Below are positions 18,369 to 28,461 of a DNA stretch of 64,000 bases, in pieces. The stretch's first letter is position 1. Every line of letters begins with the position of its first letter. The notes below the pieces were generated by a model. That model did no database searches. It worked only from the letters and a program-made list of their open reading frames with translations, and was not told the origin of the DNA. Source of the stretch: Listeria aquatica FSL S10-1188 (GTDB lineage: Bacteria; Bacillota; Bacilli; Lactobacillales; Listeriaceae); NCBI RefSeq assembly GCF_000525795.1, contig NZ_AOCG01000002.1, positions 62,001 to 126,000 on the forward strand, written 5' to 3'. The position numbers and the translations under genes were made by a program.

Positions 18369-19451
18369 AAAAACAAATTGGAATTGCTTTTATACTTATT
18401 TTCATCGGACTTGCCGGTTTAATTGCCTGCTTTATAGCCAAAAATAGTCAGGATATTGGACAAAACTATTATAAAGAGTGGAATATTTCAGCGAACCAAA
18501 CTAAAAATCTGCAGATAAGTAGTGAAAAAGATACTGATTTACGTGTAAAGCGTACCTCAGATAACAAAGTTAGTTTGCGGGTAGAAGGAAAAATGGCGAA
18601 GGCCGAAGTGAAAGACCTTAAGGCTCTAACTGGAACAAAAAACGCTTTTCATTTAACACTAGGAACAAAGCACAACTGGCTTGAAAAATGGCACCGCCCT
18701 CATTACGGAGTTCAAAAAGTGACTTTGCTGATTCCTGAAAGTATGTCACTTGGAGAACTGAAAGCAGATTTGAACAAAGCCAATGTTCGATTGGATAAAG
18801 TACAAGGAAAGAAACTTGCGATTACTATTTATGATGGTGAAGTAATCGGCTCACATGGTCGCTTTGATGTCACAAAAATTGATACAAAGAAGAGTTTAAC
18901 GGATTTGAGCTATTGGGATGGGACTATCTCGATGTTTTCTGAAAAAGGCGATCAATTTCTTAAAGACTCATCAGGCAATTTTGCATTACAAAATCAATCG
19001 GGGTTGTCTCAAGTTCATCGTCACGGGGGAACAAAGGGAGAAATTCTTAACTTCTCTGGGAAAGTGATTGCGACGGAATCGCACTTAGATCATTTAACGA
19101 TCAATTCCACTGAAGGAACGGAAATCGTGCAGGGCCTTCGTGGCGATCTTCTCCTCAGTACGAAGAAAGGAAAAAGCATTTTGCGGGATAATCGTGGTGA
19201 GCAGCTGGTTAGTAGCGAAAATGGTGATGTGATTGTGAGTCAAACCCATTTGATGAAAAAAATGAATGTGAAAAGTAAGAAAGGGCTAATTAAGTTAACT
19301 TTAAACAAGTCCTATCAGAAGCAGCCTATCACAATTAATGCCCCACTCGGTTCAGTCGAATCTGATTTTCACTGGCAATCCAAGCAAAAAAAATGCTCAG
19401 ATCGTATTAACAACAACGAAAGGTGAAATAAAAGTTTTTCAGGAAGAATAA
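18365..19451 (+). CDS. DUF4097 adhesin-like protein (frame break near C-terminus)
   Basis: About 361 aa. One N-terminal membrane helix (MKKQIGIAFILIFIGLAGLI) is followed by repeated short beta-strand units (T-D-L-R-V-K, L-K-A-D-L-N-K-A-N-V-R-L-D, S-K-K-G-L-I-K-L-T) forming a probable right-handed beta-helix outside the cell. A8 at 19386-19393 shifts the last about 20 codons; the repaired end reads QIVLTTTKGEIKVFQEE. Members of this cassette are often controlled by PadR or two-component systems responding to envelope damage. Confidence 0.82.
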
Positions 19452-19466
19452 GGCTACCTTTGGAAA

Positions 19467-19500
19467 AACTACGCTACAAAAAAGTAGCGTAGTTTTTTTT
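19467..19500 (+). terminator. terminator of the PadR operon
   Basis: Stem ACTACGCTAC / GTAGCGTAGT with a 6-nt loop, followed by T8. Confidence 0.92.
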
Positions 19501-19625
19501 CTTCGCACAAATTGCTATAGCCTCTCCCCACTTTCTCGTTAAAAATTAGGGTTTTAACTATTTTTTTAAAATCTCTATTAAAAATTCTTCATCTTTTTTC
19601 GCTTTCGTGATAAAATGAACTTGAC

Positions 19626-19640
19626 TGATAATGATTCTCA
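19626..19640 (+). promoter_or_regulatory. Fur box upstream of feoAB
   Basis: TGATAATGATTCTCA, one mismatch from the 7-1-7 consensus TGATAATNATTATCA, 28 nt upstream of the feoA start. This is the expected iron control of ferrous uptake. Confidence 0.85.
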
Positions 19641-19668
19641 GTAGATGGGCAACATAGGAGGAAAAAAT

Positions 19669-19903
19669 ATGCAACTGAATGAAGCAGCTGTTGGTGATCA
19701 CGTTACGATTACGCATTTAAATGTTTCAAGCGACTTGCTTAAAAAACGGCTTCTTGCACTTGGATGTGTGGAGGGTTGTGAACTTTGTATCAAACAAAAG
19801 GGGTTTTTTTCGTGGTCCCTGTACTTTCGAAACAAAGGGGCAGCACATTAGTATCAGAAACTGCGATGCCTGTGAAATCATGGTAGAACTTCATGGGAAA
19901 TAG
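19669..19903 (+). CDS. feoA: ferrous iron transport protein A (frame break)
   Basis: SH3-like cytosolic partner of FeoB, about 78 aa. It starts [18 protein letters not shown] after SD AGGAGG. A T7 run at 19804-19810 breaks the frame; with T6 the end reads [19 protein letters not shown], and the stop at 19901-19903 overlaps feoB by 11 nt. The gene is Fur-box controlled. Confidence 0.88.
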
Positions 19904-21889
19904 CAGGTACTGTTTACTTGGCAATCCCAATACGGGGAAAACATCTTTATTTAATGCACTTACTGGTTCTTATGAATACGTGGGGAATTGGAGCGGTGTC
20001 ACGGTTGAGAAAAAAATCGGAACGCTACGCGAGAAAAAAGGCAAATTAGTCGATTTACCTGGCGTTTATGATTTAAATCCGATTTCGCGTGATGAAAGCG
20101 TCGTTGCTCGCTTCTTATATGAAGAGTCTTTTGATTCTATGCTCAATATTGTAGATGCTTCACAAATTGAACGAAACTTGAATTTGACGGTGGAGCTACT
20201 CGAATACGGAGCACCTGTCGTTATGGGACTTAACATGGTGGATGTGGCTCTTTCTCGGGGTATTAAAATTGATATTCCTCGCCTTACAAAAATACTCAAG
20301 ATCCCTGTTCTTCCTGTTATTGCTCGCTCGGGAAAAGGAACGGACGATTTGCTTTCGGCTCTTACAGAAAAACATCCCGCGCCTCAAAAACCTTTGCTTC
20401 TGCAGTACGGCGAATTAGTGGATGAAGCTATTTCCAAACTTTCTGGGTTATTTTTGGGTATACGCGTAAAGAAAGAACAACGCTGGCTTGCCCTTCAGTT
20501 TTTGAGTAAAAACCCTGTTATTCACGAAAAATTACAAGCAGAATCTTTTTATGAACAAGCGGAACAAATTCGACTTGAAGTCGAACAAAAGCTTGAAGTT
20601 CCACTTGCCGAACATATTCATAAAGTTCGCTCTGCCTTTATTGCAGATATCTGTTTAGAAGCTGTTATTTACACGAAAAAGGCACACCTTCCTTTTTCTG
20701 ATAAGCTTGATAAACTAGTCACGCACCGTTTTCTCGGGATCCCAATTTTTCTTGCCATCATGTGGCTTGTTTTTCAAACCACCTTTGCTTGGGTTGGAAC
20801 GCCCATTTCTGACTGGCTCGACAGCATTATCAATGGTCCTTTCAAAGAAGGTGTCGCAAGTTTTCTCACTTCAATCGGAGTCATTGATTTTCTCGTCAAA
20901 CTTGTCACTGATGGTATTATTGCCGGAGTGGGCGGTGTCCTAGTCTTTATCCCACAAATTTTGATTATTTTCTTTTTCATCTCGCTACTAGAAGATTCCG
21001 GTTATATGGCACGAATTGCCGTTGTCATGGACCGGATCATGGAACTATTTGGGTTAAATGGGAAATCATTTATTCCCATGATTATTGGATTTGGTTGTAA
21101 TGTTCCTGGCATCATGGCCGCTCGTTCGATTGAAGAATCCAAGGAACGAATGATCACGATTTTAATTACACCATTTATGTCTTGTTCCGCACGACTTCCT
21201 GTATACGCTTTATTTGCCGGTGTTTTTTTTCGCTAAATATCAAGCGCTTGTAGTGTTGTCACTTTATGTGATCGGAATCATTATGGCTCTTCTCATTACA
21301 AAGCTACTATCAAAAACGATTTTAAAAAAATGAAAACTCTGTGTTTGTCGTTGAATTGCCACCCTACCGTATCCCTTCGCTACGCACATTATGGCGAAGC
21401 ACTTGGGAAAAAGGAAAAGGTTTTCTCAAGAAAGCTGGAACATTTATCTTTGCTGGTTCAGTGCTCATTTGGCTACTTAACTATGCAGGGCCTAGTGGCT
21501 TTGATGTTCCAATGGGCCAAAGCTTCCTAGCTATAATCGGCGGGTTTCTTGCGCCAATTCTTGCACCTCTAGGTTTTGGAACTTGGCAAGCTGGAGCCAC
21601 ATTAATTCCAGGTTTTCTTGCAAAAGAAGTTATTATTTCAACCATGGCGATTATTTATTCGGTTAGTGAAAATAGCCTAACCCAAATCGTCATGCAGTTT
21701 TATACGCCTCTTTCTGCTTATGCCTTTATGTTATTTATTTTACTTTACATTCCTTGCTTGGCTACTGTTGCGGCGATTCGAAAAGAAACTTCTTCCTGGA
21801 AATGGACGATTTTTGCAATCATCTACCCGCTTGTAACAGCTTATGTACTCACGCTGATTTTCTACCAAGTAGGACGTTTATTTTTCTAA
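19893..21889 (+). CDS. feoB: ferrous iron transporter FeoB (two frame breaks)
   Basis: Fe(II) permease with an N-terminal G domain: G1 [10 protein letters not shown]3 D-L-P-G-V-Y-D, G4 N-M-V-D. A helical spacer (about 170-260) and two Gate domains with 8 or more membrane helices follow, including G-F-G-C-N-V-P-G and the M-S-C-S-A-R-L-P motif. Breaks at T8 21223-21230 and A7 21324-21330 split the last third; the flanking frames join as V-F-F-A-K-Y-Q-A-L and [12 protein letters not shown]. Total is about 665 aa. Confidence 0.93.
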
Positions 21890-21904
21890 GAAAGGATGAC
21901 AAAA

Positions 21905-22072
21905 ATGCTTACTCTTTTACTCAATATCTTGCTTGGGGCATTCATTTTCGGCTACACCGCCTATGCGCTCATTCGTTTTGTAAAGCGTAGCAAGAAAGGT
22001 AAGTGTGCGGCCTGCGAACTTGAAGAGACTTGTGAACATGAAACTTCTTTACCTCGTCATCTAAAACCTTAA
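21905..22072 (+). CDS. FeoB-associated Cys-rich membrane protein
   Basis: A 55-aa protein beginning 15 nt after feoB. It has one N-terminal membrane helix (MLTLLLNILLGAFIFGYTAY), a basic stop-transfer, then C-A-A-C-E-L-E-E-T-C-E-H, a cysteine cluster near the cytosolic side. Such small proteins commonly follow feoB in Firmicutes; they may act like FeoC, sensing or handling Fe(II). The SD is AAGGATGAC. Confidence 0.85.
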   Translation: MLTLLLNILLGAFIFGYTAYALIRFVKRSKKGKCAACELEETCEHETSLPRHLKP

Positions 22073-22077
22073 TAAAC

Positions 22078-22116
22078 AAAAACCGGAATTTGGCGAGTAG
22101 GCTAAATTCCGGTTTT
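22078..22116. terminator. bidirectional terminator after the feo operon
   Basis: Stem AAAACCGGAATTT / AAATTCCGGTTTT with A and T flanks on both strands, between the convergent feo and HTH genes. Confidence 0.88.
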
Positions 22117-22351
22117 ATTTGTCGTAAGGACGATACTTATCTCGAAGAGCTGTTTGCTTTTCGCGTCGAAGTTCAAGGTCTATCCGGTGAAAGAGCGTCA
22201 TCTTTCCTTTCTTGCAGAAAGGAATCTTATGACGTTTAGCTAGTGACAAAAGCGCTTGCTTGGAAATCCCTAAAAACGCTGCTGCTTCTTCAGATGTCAA
22301 AAAAGTTTCATTTAACCACATTCGATCTTTTTCTTGCGAATTTATTTCCAT
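22115..22351 (-). CDS. excisionase-like helix-turn-helix protein
   Basis: A 78-aa protein (start MEINSQEKDRMW) with an HTH_17/MerR-like DNA-binding fold: F-L-T-S-E-E-A-A-A-F-L-G-I-S-K-Q-A-L-L-S-L-A-K-R-H-K-I-P-F, then the wing F-H-R-I-D-L-E. The reading frame runs further upstream, but AGAGGTG precedes the ATG at 22351. Although such proteins resemble phage excisionases, nothing else phage-like is adjacent, so it is probably a host regulator. Confidence 0.78.
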   Translation of the reverse strand: MEINSQEKDRMWLNETFLTSEEAAAFLGISKQALLSLAKRHKIPFCKKGKMTLFHRIDLELRREKQTALRDKYRPYDK

Positions 22352-22469
22352 CCGAGCACCTCTTCTCTTTTCTAGTTTAGAAAAACAAACGAGTTTTTTC
22401 AAGTAAATCATTAACAGTTTCCCCAAAAAACGCTATACTTAAAGAAAATATACAGATGAGGTGATCGAT

Positions 22470-23201
22470 TTGAATCCTGTTATTCTTCAAATGATGAAAC
22501 ATCGCTCCATTCGTTCTTACAAAGCGGGTGAAACCATTCCAGATGAAAAACTTGACCAAATTATTCGGGCGGCGCAAAGTGCACCTTCCTGGATCAACGG
22601 TCAACACTATTCCATTATCGGTGTAAAAGATAAGGCACGGAAGCAAAAGCTTGCAGAATATACCAAAAATCCTTATGTGGCTGATTGCTCTGTTTTTCTC
22701 GTTTTCGTTGGCGATTTTTATCGTGTGGAACTTGCAAGTGAAAAACATCAAAAACACTTTACAACAAGATCAGAGGAAGACTTGTTGCTTATCGCTTCTG
22801 TTGATGTTGGACTAGCTTGTCAAAATGCGTTAACAGCTGCTGAAAGCTTAGGCTACGGTACTGTTTGCATCGGTGGAATTCGCCGCAATATTTCGGATGT
22901 AGCAGACTTTCTTGGACTTCCAGAAATGACGTTCCCAATTGTCGGTCTTTGTATCGGGGTTCCAGATCAAGATCCACCTGTGAAACCGCGTCTACCTAAG
23001 GAAGCTGTTTATTTTGAAGAAGTCTATCAACCGGACACTTTACCGCTTCTTGAAGCCTATGACAAAACTATTATTCCCTTCTCAAAACGCGAGGGAAGCA
23101 TTGGATTCACAGAACGAATGGCAAATTTTTATGACAAACCTTATTATAGCGGGATTACAGAGTTTTTGAAAAAGCAAGGATTCCTAAAGGGTTCCAAGTA
23201 G
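22470..23201 (+). CDS. NADPH-dependent nitro/flavin reductase
   Basis: A 243-aa FMN-binding nitroreductase of the NfrA type. It has H-R-S-I-R-S-Y at the N-terminus (FMN phosphate site), S-A-P-S-W-I-N-G-Q, and G-Y-G-T-V-C-I-G-G-I-R in the middle. I prefer the TTG at 22470, with GAGGTG six bases upstream; the GTG at 22461 would lie inside that SD. Probably reduces quinones, nitro compounds or flavins. Confidence 0.88.
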   Translation: MNPVILQMMKHRSIRSYKAGETIPDEKLDQIIRAAQSAPSWINGQHYSIIGVKDKARKQKLAEYTKNPYVADCSVFLVFVGDFYRVELASEKHQKHFTTRSEEDLLLIASVDVGLACQNALTAAESLGYGTVCIGGIRRNISDVADFLGLPEMTFPIVGLCIGVPDQDPPVKPRLPKEAVYFEEVYQPDTLPLLEAYDKTIIPFSKREGSIGFTERMANFYDKPYYSGITEFLKKQGFLKGSK

Positions 23202-23273
23202 CTTTTTTACGAAGGCTAGTATATACTTTTAATCGAAAATGAGCTTTAATGGCTCAAATTTGGAGGTTAGACG

Positions 23274-24236
23274 ATGGAAAAGGAAGCACTATTTTTAAAA
23301 CCTGTTTTTCAGGAGCGCATATGGGGCGGTACGAAGTTGCATGACTATTTCGGCTATCAAATTCCGACAGATAAAACTGGTGAAGATTGGGCCATTTCTG
23401 CTCATCCAAATGGTCCTTCGACGGTGAAAAATGGGACCTATCAAGGGGAAACTCTGGATACACTTTGGAAAACGCACCCCGAACTTTTTGGAAATCCAAG
23501 TGAGCCTGTTTTTCCTCTTCTCACTAAAATTTTAGATGCGAATACGGATCTTTCTGTGCAAGTGCATCCCGATGATGCCTATGCGAAAGTACATGAAAAT
23601 GGAGAGCTTGGGAAAACAGAGTGCTGGTATATTATTGATTGCGCAAAAGATGCGGAAATCGTTTATGGGCATAGCGCGGAGTCGAAAGAAGCCTTTACCG
23701 AGATGGTTCAAAATGGCGAATGGGACAAATTACTCCGCAAAGTAAAGATTAAACCAGGTGACTTTTATTATGTTCCTAGTGGAACGATTCATGCGCTTGG
23801 AACAGGTACGCTTGTCCTAGAAACTCAGCAAAGTTCGGATACGACTTACCGGGTTTACGATTATGATCGCACGGATAAAGATGGAAATAAGCGAGAACTT
23901 CATCTTGAAAAAGCGATTGATGTGACGACGATTCCGCATGTAGATGCCAAGCTAGATATTCAAACAGAACAACGTGACCATGCGTCAATCACAACCTTTG
24001 TTTCCAATTCGTTTTTCAGTGTGTATAAATGGGAAATAGCTGGTAAAGCTTCATTTGAAAAGATAGCTCCTTATACACTTGTCAGCATTTTAGATGGCAA
24101 AGCGGAACTTATCATTGATGGCAAAGCGGAAACTATTCAAAAAGGAGATCATTTTATTTTACCTTATGCCGTTACAGATTGGACAATTGATGGCAACGTG
24201 ACAGCTATTGTTTCAACACCCCCACTTCATCATTAA
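23274..24236 (+). CDS. manA: mannose-6-phosphate isomerase, class I
   Basis: Interconverts mannose-6-P and fructose-6-P. The 320-aa protein has the zinc-binding Q-V-H-P-D-D-A-Y-A, K-T-E-C-W-Y-I and P-S-G-T-I-H-A-L-G segments and Q-Q-S-S-D-T-T-Y-R-V-Y-D-Y of the small Firmicute type. It would feed mannose-6-P from PTS uptake or from the mannosidase/ROK-kinase pathway at 30-35 kb into glycolysis. It has its own SD (TGGAGG) and downstream hairpin. Confidence 0.94.
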   Translation: MEKEALFLKPVFQERIWGGTKLHDYFGYQIPTDKTGEDWAISAHPNGPSTVKNGTYQGETLDTLWKTHPELFGNPSEPVFPLLTKILDANTDLSVQVHPDDAYAKVHENGELGKTECWYIIDCAKDAEIVYGHSAESKEAFTEMVQNGEWDKLLRKVKIKPGDFYYVPSGTIHALGTGTLVLETQQSSDTTYRVYDYDRTDKDGNKRELHLEKAIDVTTIPHVDAKLDIQTEQRDHASITTFVSNSFFSVYKWEIAGKASFEKIAPYTLVSILDGKAELIIDGKAETIQKGDHFILPYAVTDWTIDGNVTAIVSTPPLHH

Positions 24237-24242
24237 GTTTCT

Positions 24243-24268
24243 AGCTCCTCTTCGGGGGAGTTTTTTTG
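24243..24268 (+). terminator. terminator after manA
   Basis: Short stem AGCTCC / GGGAGT followed by T7. Confidence 0.75.
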
Positions 24269-24398
24269 TGCATGATTTCCTGAGCCTTTTTCACTGTGGT
24301 AGTCCCACCTCCTGTTCCAGTCATGAAAAAAGACTTTGAACTCGAGGTGTGATAAAATTAACATTAAGTGAAATAACATACATAAAGGAGTGTCTTGC

Positions 24399-25154
24399 AT
24401 GAATGAAGCTGTAAAAACGTTAGATGGTTGGTACTGTCTACATGATTTCCGCTCGGTAGATTGGACGAGCTGGCGCGAACTTTCAGAAGCTGAACGGTCA
24501 CGGATTTTAACGGAATTTAGTAAATTTCTTTCTGAACTTGAACTAACTAAAAATATTGGGGAAGGCGAGCAAACTTTTTACTCTATTGTTGGTCAAAAAG
24601 CCGATTTTGTCTTTTTCTTGCTTCGCCCAACGCTTGAAGATATCAATGCGATTGAAAACCGCTTGAACAAACTAGAAATTGCAGATTTTCTTATTCCAAC
24701 TTATTCTTATGTTTCGGTTGTTGAGCTAAGTAATTACTTAGCGGCGCACATGGCAGGTGACGAAGATCCATATGAAAATAAACACGTTCGTGCGCGTCTT
24801 TATCCAGAGCTTCCACCGAAAAAACATATTTGTTTCTATCCGATGAACAAAAAACGTGAAGGTAATGATAACTGGTACATGCTCGACATGGAAGAGCGTC
24901 GCCGAATGATTCGCGATCATGGTTCAATTGGTCGAACTTATGCAGGTAAAGTCAATCAAATTATTGGCGGATCGATCGGTTTGGATGATTACGAATGGGG
25001 CGTAACTTTATTTGCAGATGACGCGCTAGATTTCAAACGAATTGTAACAGAGATGCGCTTTGATGAAACAAGTGCTCGATTTGGCGAATTTGGAGCTTTC
25101 TTTGTTGGAAACCTCCTTCCACTAGAAGAAATTGAAGCTTTCTTTAAAATTTAA
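24399..25154 (+). CDS. hemQ: coproheme decarboxylase HemQ
   Basis: Chlorite-dismutase-fold enzyme that converts coproheme III to heme b in the Gram-positive pathway. With the ATG at 24399 (251 aa) the residues I recall from L. monocytogenes HemQ fall at the same numbers: R133, Y147 (radical), K151, H174 (proximal heme ligand in R-D-H-G-S) and Q187. This confirms the start over the GTG at 24390. SD AAGGAG is 8 nt upstream. anrAB follows downstream, as in L. monocytogenes. Confidence 0.96.
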   Translation: MNEAVKTLDGWYCLHDFRSVDWTSWRELSEAERSRILTEFSKFLSELELTKNIGEGEQTFYSIVGQKADFVFFLLRPTLEDINAIENRLNKLEIADFLIPTYSYVSVVELSNYLAAHMAGDEDPYENKHVRARLYPELPPKKHICFYPMNKKREGNDNWYMLDMEERRRMIRDHGSIGRTYAGKVNQIIGGSIGLDDYEWGVTLFADDALDFKRIVTEMRFDETSARFGEFGAFFVGNLLPLEEIEAFFKI

Positions 25155-25159
25155 AAGAT

Positions 25160-25195
25160 ACAGGCGCGTCCCGTAGTGGGACGTGCCTGTTTTTA
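25160..25195 (+). terminator. terminator after hemQ
   Basis: Stem ACAGGC-n-CGTCCC / GGGACG-n-GCCTGT followed by T5. Confidence 0.88.
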
Positions 25196-25217
25196 TTTTG
25201 AAGGTTGAATCAAGACG

Positions 25218-25329
25218 TTGCCACACTGATATTTTTTGCGCTACAATAGAGCAGAAAAAAAGCTTCAGCATTCAAACAAACTAGTCAAGATGACGAATTT
25301 GTAAGGGTGGCGTGTCTTTTTGTCATCTT
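25218..25329 (+). promoter_or_regulatory. anrAB promoter and structured leader
   Basis: TTGCCA (25218-25223), an 18-nt spacer and TACAAT (25242-25247) form a promoter about 150 nt before anrA. The leader carries an inverted repeat AAGATGAC (25287-25294) / GTCATCTT (25322-25329). In L. monocytogenes the transporter is controlled by the VirR response regulator; whether this repeat is a protein site or an RNA hairpin cannot be told. Confidence 0.5.
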
Positions 25330-25396
25330 ATAAGCAGGCAGAATGATACGTTTTGCAGTAAACTGATACTGGAGATCTTTTTAGGAGGAAGCTATT

Positions 25397-26164
25397 ATGG
25401 AACCCGTTTTAGAAGCCAAACATGTTCGTAAAGTTTACGGAAGTAAGGGAAATGTGTATACTGCACTCGCGAACATCAGTCTAGAAATATACGAAGGCGA
25501 ATTTGTTGGAATCATGGGGCCTTCTGGTGCCGGAAAGTCCACACTTTTGAATGTGCTTTCAACAATTGACCAACCGACATCCGGCGAAGTAATGATTAAT
25601 GGTCGTGATTTAGAAGACATGGATGAACAGGAAATGTCTTTATTTAGACGTAATCAGCTTGGCTTTATTTTTCAAGACTACAATTTACTGGATACTCTTT
25701 CACTTCGCGAGAATATCATTTTACCACTTGCGCTTGCCAAACATTCAGTTGCAGAAATTGAAGAACATCTTGATTTCGTTGCTGATGTTTTTTCTATTCG
25801 GCCTATTCTTGATAAATATCCAACCGAAGTATCTGGTGGGCAAAAACAGCGCACCGCTGCAAGCCGAGCGATTATTGCAAACCCTAATTTAATTTTTGCT
25901 GATGAACCCACGGGCGCGCTAGATTCAAAATCAGCAGCGGATTTGCTTGAAAGTTTTTGCAGTCTTAATGAAGAAAGAAAATCGACCATTTTGATGGTTA
26001 CTCATGACGCTTTTGCAGCAAGTTTCTGCAAACGGATTTTATTTATTACAGATGGAGAAATTTATACAGAAATTTATCGTGGATCAAAAACTCGCAAAGA
26101 GTTCTTCCAGAAGATTTTAGATATTTTAGCTAAACTCGGAGGAAATATGAATGACATTATATGA
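25397..26164 (+). CDS. anrA: ABC transporter ATPase, BceA/AnrA type
   Basis: ATPase of a peptide-antibiotic (nisin, bacitracin, beta-lactam) resistance transporter. The 255-aa product has Walker A G-P-S-G-A-G-K-S-T, Q-loop F-I-F-Q-D-Y-N-L-L-D, signature E-V-S-G-G-Q-K-Q-R and Walker B L-I-F-A-D-E-P-T-G-A-L-D. It overlaps the permease start by 14 nt. Synteny with hemQ matches the lmo2113-2115 region as I recall it. Confidence 0.9.
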   Translation: MEPVLEAKHVRKVYGSKGNVYTALANISLEIYEGEFVGIMGPSGAGKSTLLNVLSTIDQPTSGEVMINGRDLEDMDEQEMSLFRRNQLGFIFQDYNLLDTLSLRENIILPLALAKHSVAEIEEHLDFVADVFSIRPILDKYPTEVSGGQKQRTAASRAIIANPNLIFADEPTGALDSKSAADLLESFCSLNEERKSTILMVTHDAFAASFCKRILFITDGEIYTEIYRGSKTRKEFFQKILDILAKLGGNMNDII

Positions 26165-28086
26165 TCTAGCTAGAAAAAATATTAAGCATAATTTTATCCA
26201 CTATTTTCTTTATTTTGCTTCTATGAGTTTTTCTATCATGATCTACTATACGCTCGTGGTTCTTTCCAAGGATCCGACTGTGACGGCAAGAATTAATCGC
26301 TCTGAACGGCTATCGGCTGCTTTTACAGCGGCTTCTATCATTCTATTGATTTTCATCATTATATTTATTTTATACTCCAATAATTTTTTTATGCGTAAGC
26401 GAAAAAAAAGAAATTGGGCTTTATAATCTGTTAGGTCTGCGAAAATTCGAAATTTCTCGGATGCTTTTTTATGAAAATTTTATCATGGGGATTGGCTCCC
26501 TCGTTATAGGCATCATTCTTGGAACTTTTCTTTCCAAGCTTTTTGTAGCCATTTTATTACGCCTTATGAACGATGCCCTTCCAAGTCGCTTTATTTTTTC
26601 TTGGAGTGCCGTTATCAATGCTAGCCTTGTTTTTGTTTTAGTAACCCTCATTACTTCGCTTCTCAGTTTCTGGACTATTTACCGAAATTCATTATTAGAT
26701 TTATTTCATTCGGAAGCAAAACGTGAAAAGGCACTGAAACCCTCACTTTTATGGACATGTATCGCCCTTACTTTCATCATTACCGGCTACGTCATTGCTT
26801 TGCAGCCATTAACTGTCCAAAATTCGATTTGGAGCATACTTGGGGTCCCCCTTACGTCTTTACTTATTTTATTTTTCACCATCGTGGGCACTGTTCTTTT
26901 CATTAGTTTTTTCTTACCATATTTTTTAAAAAAAATTACGCACTCGAAAAGCTTCATTTTATCGTGGGACGAATCTTGTAACAAATGCACAGCTTTCTTT
27001 TCGCATCTCTTCAAATGCCAAGACGCTCTCTGTCATTGCGATTTTAAGTGCGATCACGCTTTCTGCAATAGGAGCCATTGGCAGCGTTTATTATAACATC
27101 AATCAAAGTGTGCAAAAAGAAGTTTCGACCTCATTTGAATATACGATTCCATCAGATTCTAAAAAAGCAAACAAAGCACTAGCAGTTGTTGAGTCAAATC
27201 CTTCTCACCCTGTTACATTTAAACAAGCAACCACTATCTATCTTTTGAAACCAGATAAACCTACAAAAAAAAATAAACGATATTTTCCTTTATGAAGATC
27301 AGTTTCAGGTGATGAGTGAAAGTCAATATAAACGGCTTTTCCATGAACTTTATCCCAAGGAAATGTCTACAAATTTAGGTAAAAAAAAGGCGCTTTTCAT
27401 TTTACCTACGAGTGTAGCTGAGCTAGACAAAATAAATCAAAAGCCAGCTACGATTCATCTTGGCAAATCAAATACATTTCAAGTGAGTTACGATAGCCGC
27501 GCAGTCTTACAGAGCCTATATGGTGGCATCCTCGTTTTACCTGATGGGGCAATCAAATCACTACATCCAGAAAAGTATCTTCACATCCAGTCCATTAATA
27601 TTTCAAATGAAAAACAAGCCTTCGATCTCAGTAAAAAACTAGAAGCGCAGCTTTCCTCAGATGCTGGTCTTCTTAGCTATCCTGAAACATATCGTTATGT
27701 CATGAACACCATGGGCGTTTTATTATTTATCGGATTGTTTATTGGACTTGTTTTTTTTAGCGGCAACAGGTTGTATTATTTATTTTAAACTTTTGACAGA
27801 AGCCTATAGTGACAGAGAAACTTATGTCATTCTTAAAAAAATTGGCGTAACAAGAAAAGAAATTCGCTTCAGCATTGCAAGACAAGTTCTAATTATTTTT
27901 CTGATTCCACTTGTTCTTGGTATTATGCATAGTAGCGTTGCTCTACTTTGTTTAGCCAACTTAATAGAAGTGGACTTAACACGTCCTGTTATTCTAACCA
28001 CAGTGATCTATACCTTGATGTATATTATCTATTATCTCCTAACCGTAAACAGTTACACTAATATCGTGATTGGGAAAAACAAATAA
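26151..28086 (+). CDS. anrB: BceB/AnrB-type permease (four frame breaks)
   Basis: About 645 aa, FtsX-type permease with 10 membrane helices and a large outside domain between helices 7 and 8. It is broken as sequenced at A8 26402, A8 26928, A9 27265 and T8 27751. Across each run the frames rejoin, for example R-K-K-E-I-G-L-Y-N-L-L-G-L-R-K, and then L-R-T-R-K-A-S-F-Y-R-G-T-N-L. The segment E-I-G-L-Y-N-L-L-G is the classic BceB coupling region. No partner two-component genes are adjacent. Confidence 0.87.
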
Positions 28087-28090
28087 AAAA

Positions 28091-28131
28091 TCTCTCCAAA
28101 TTGCGCCTTCACTTGACACAATTTGGAGAGA
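28091..28131. terminator. long hairpin after anrB
   Basis: Perfect 13-bp stem TCTCTCCAAATTG / CAATTTGGAGAGA with a 15-nt loop just after the anrB stop. The T-tract lies on the minus-strand side. Confidence 0.65.
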
Positions 28132-28143
28132 AATAAAAAAAAC

Positions 28144-28160
28144 GGAAAGCGTGCTTTCCA
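28144..28160 (-). terminator. terminator after the 95-aa gene
   Basis: Stem GGAAAGC / GCTTTCC followed on the minus strand by T8. Confidence 0.75.
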
Positions 28161-28173
28161 CTTCGATGTCCCC

Positions 28174-28461
28174 TTAAAAATCCTTTTGAAACCCCATTCG
28201 TTCTAATTCCCAATACAGCAGTTTTCCTTTGTCAGTAATAAAATATGTCTTCTTTGATTGAATAAACGGTTGTTTGCGAATCACAAAGCCCTTCCACTCC
28301 AACCAGTAAATCGTGAGTAAGAGTTCGTTACGAGAAGGATAGCTTTTATCATGACTTATTAGCGCATCAAACCGTTCTTCTTGGAAGTTTACGAAATAAA
28401 AATTGGGATCATAGACATAGTTCAACGTAATCCACTTCAATTTTTCTGTTGGTTCTTTCAA
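28174..28461 (-). CDS. small protein, possible winged helix
   Basis: A 95-aa cytosolic protein starting at a TTG (GGGTGAG 7 nt upstream), first residues MKEPTEKLKWITLNYVYDP. The second half (E-L-L-L-T-I-Y-W-L-E-W-K-G-F-V-I-R-K, then K-T-Y-F-I-T-D-K-G-K-L-L) looks like the recognition helix and wing of PadR/MarR-like folds, but no family is certain. It stands alone with its own terminator. Confidence 0.6.
   Translation of the reverse strand: MKEPTEKLKWITLNYVYDPNFYFVNFQEERFDALISHDKSYPSRNELLLTIYWLEWKGFVIRKQPFIQSKKTYFITDKGKLLYWELERMGFQKDF

Noticed and set aside
21223-21330. Programmed ribosomal frameshifting in feoB and other genes
   Set aside because: The breaks are too many, occur in unrelated genes, and lack the slippery heptamer plus stimulator structure expected of programmed sites.
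22115-22351. Phage excisionase marking a prophage at 22 kb
   Set aside because: Only the HTH fold is shared; flanks are feo genes and a nitroreductase, with no integrase, repeats or structural genes.
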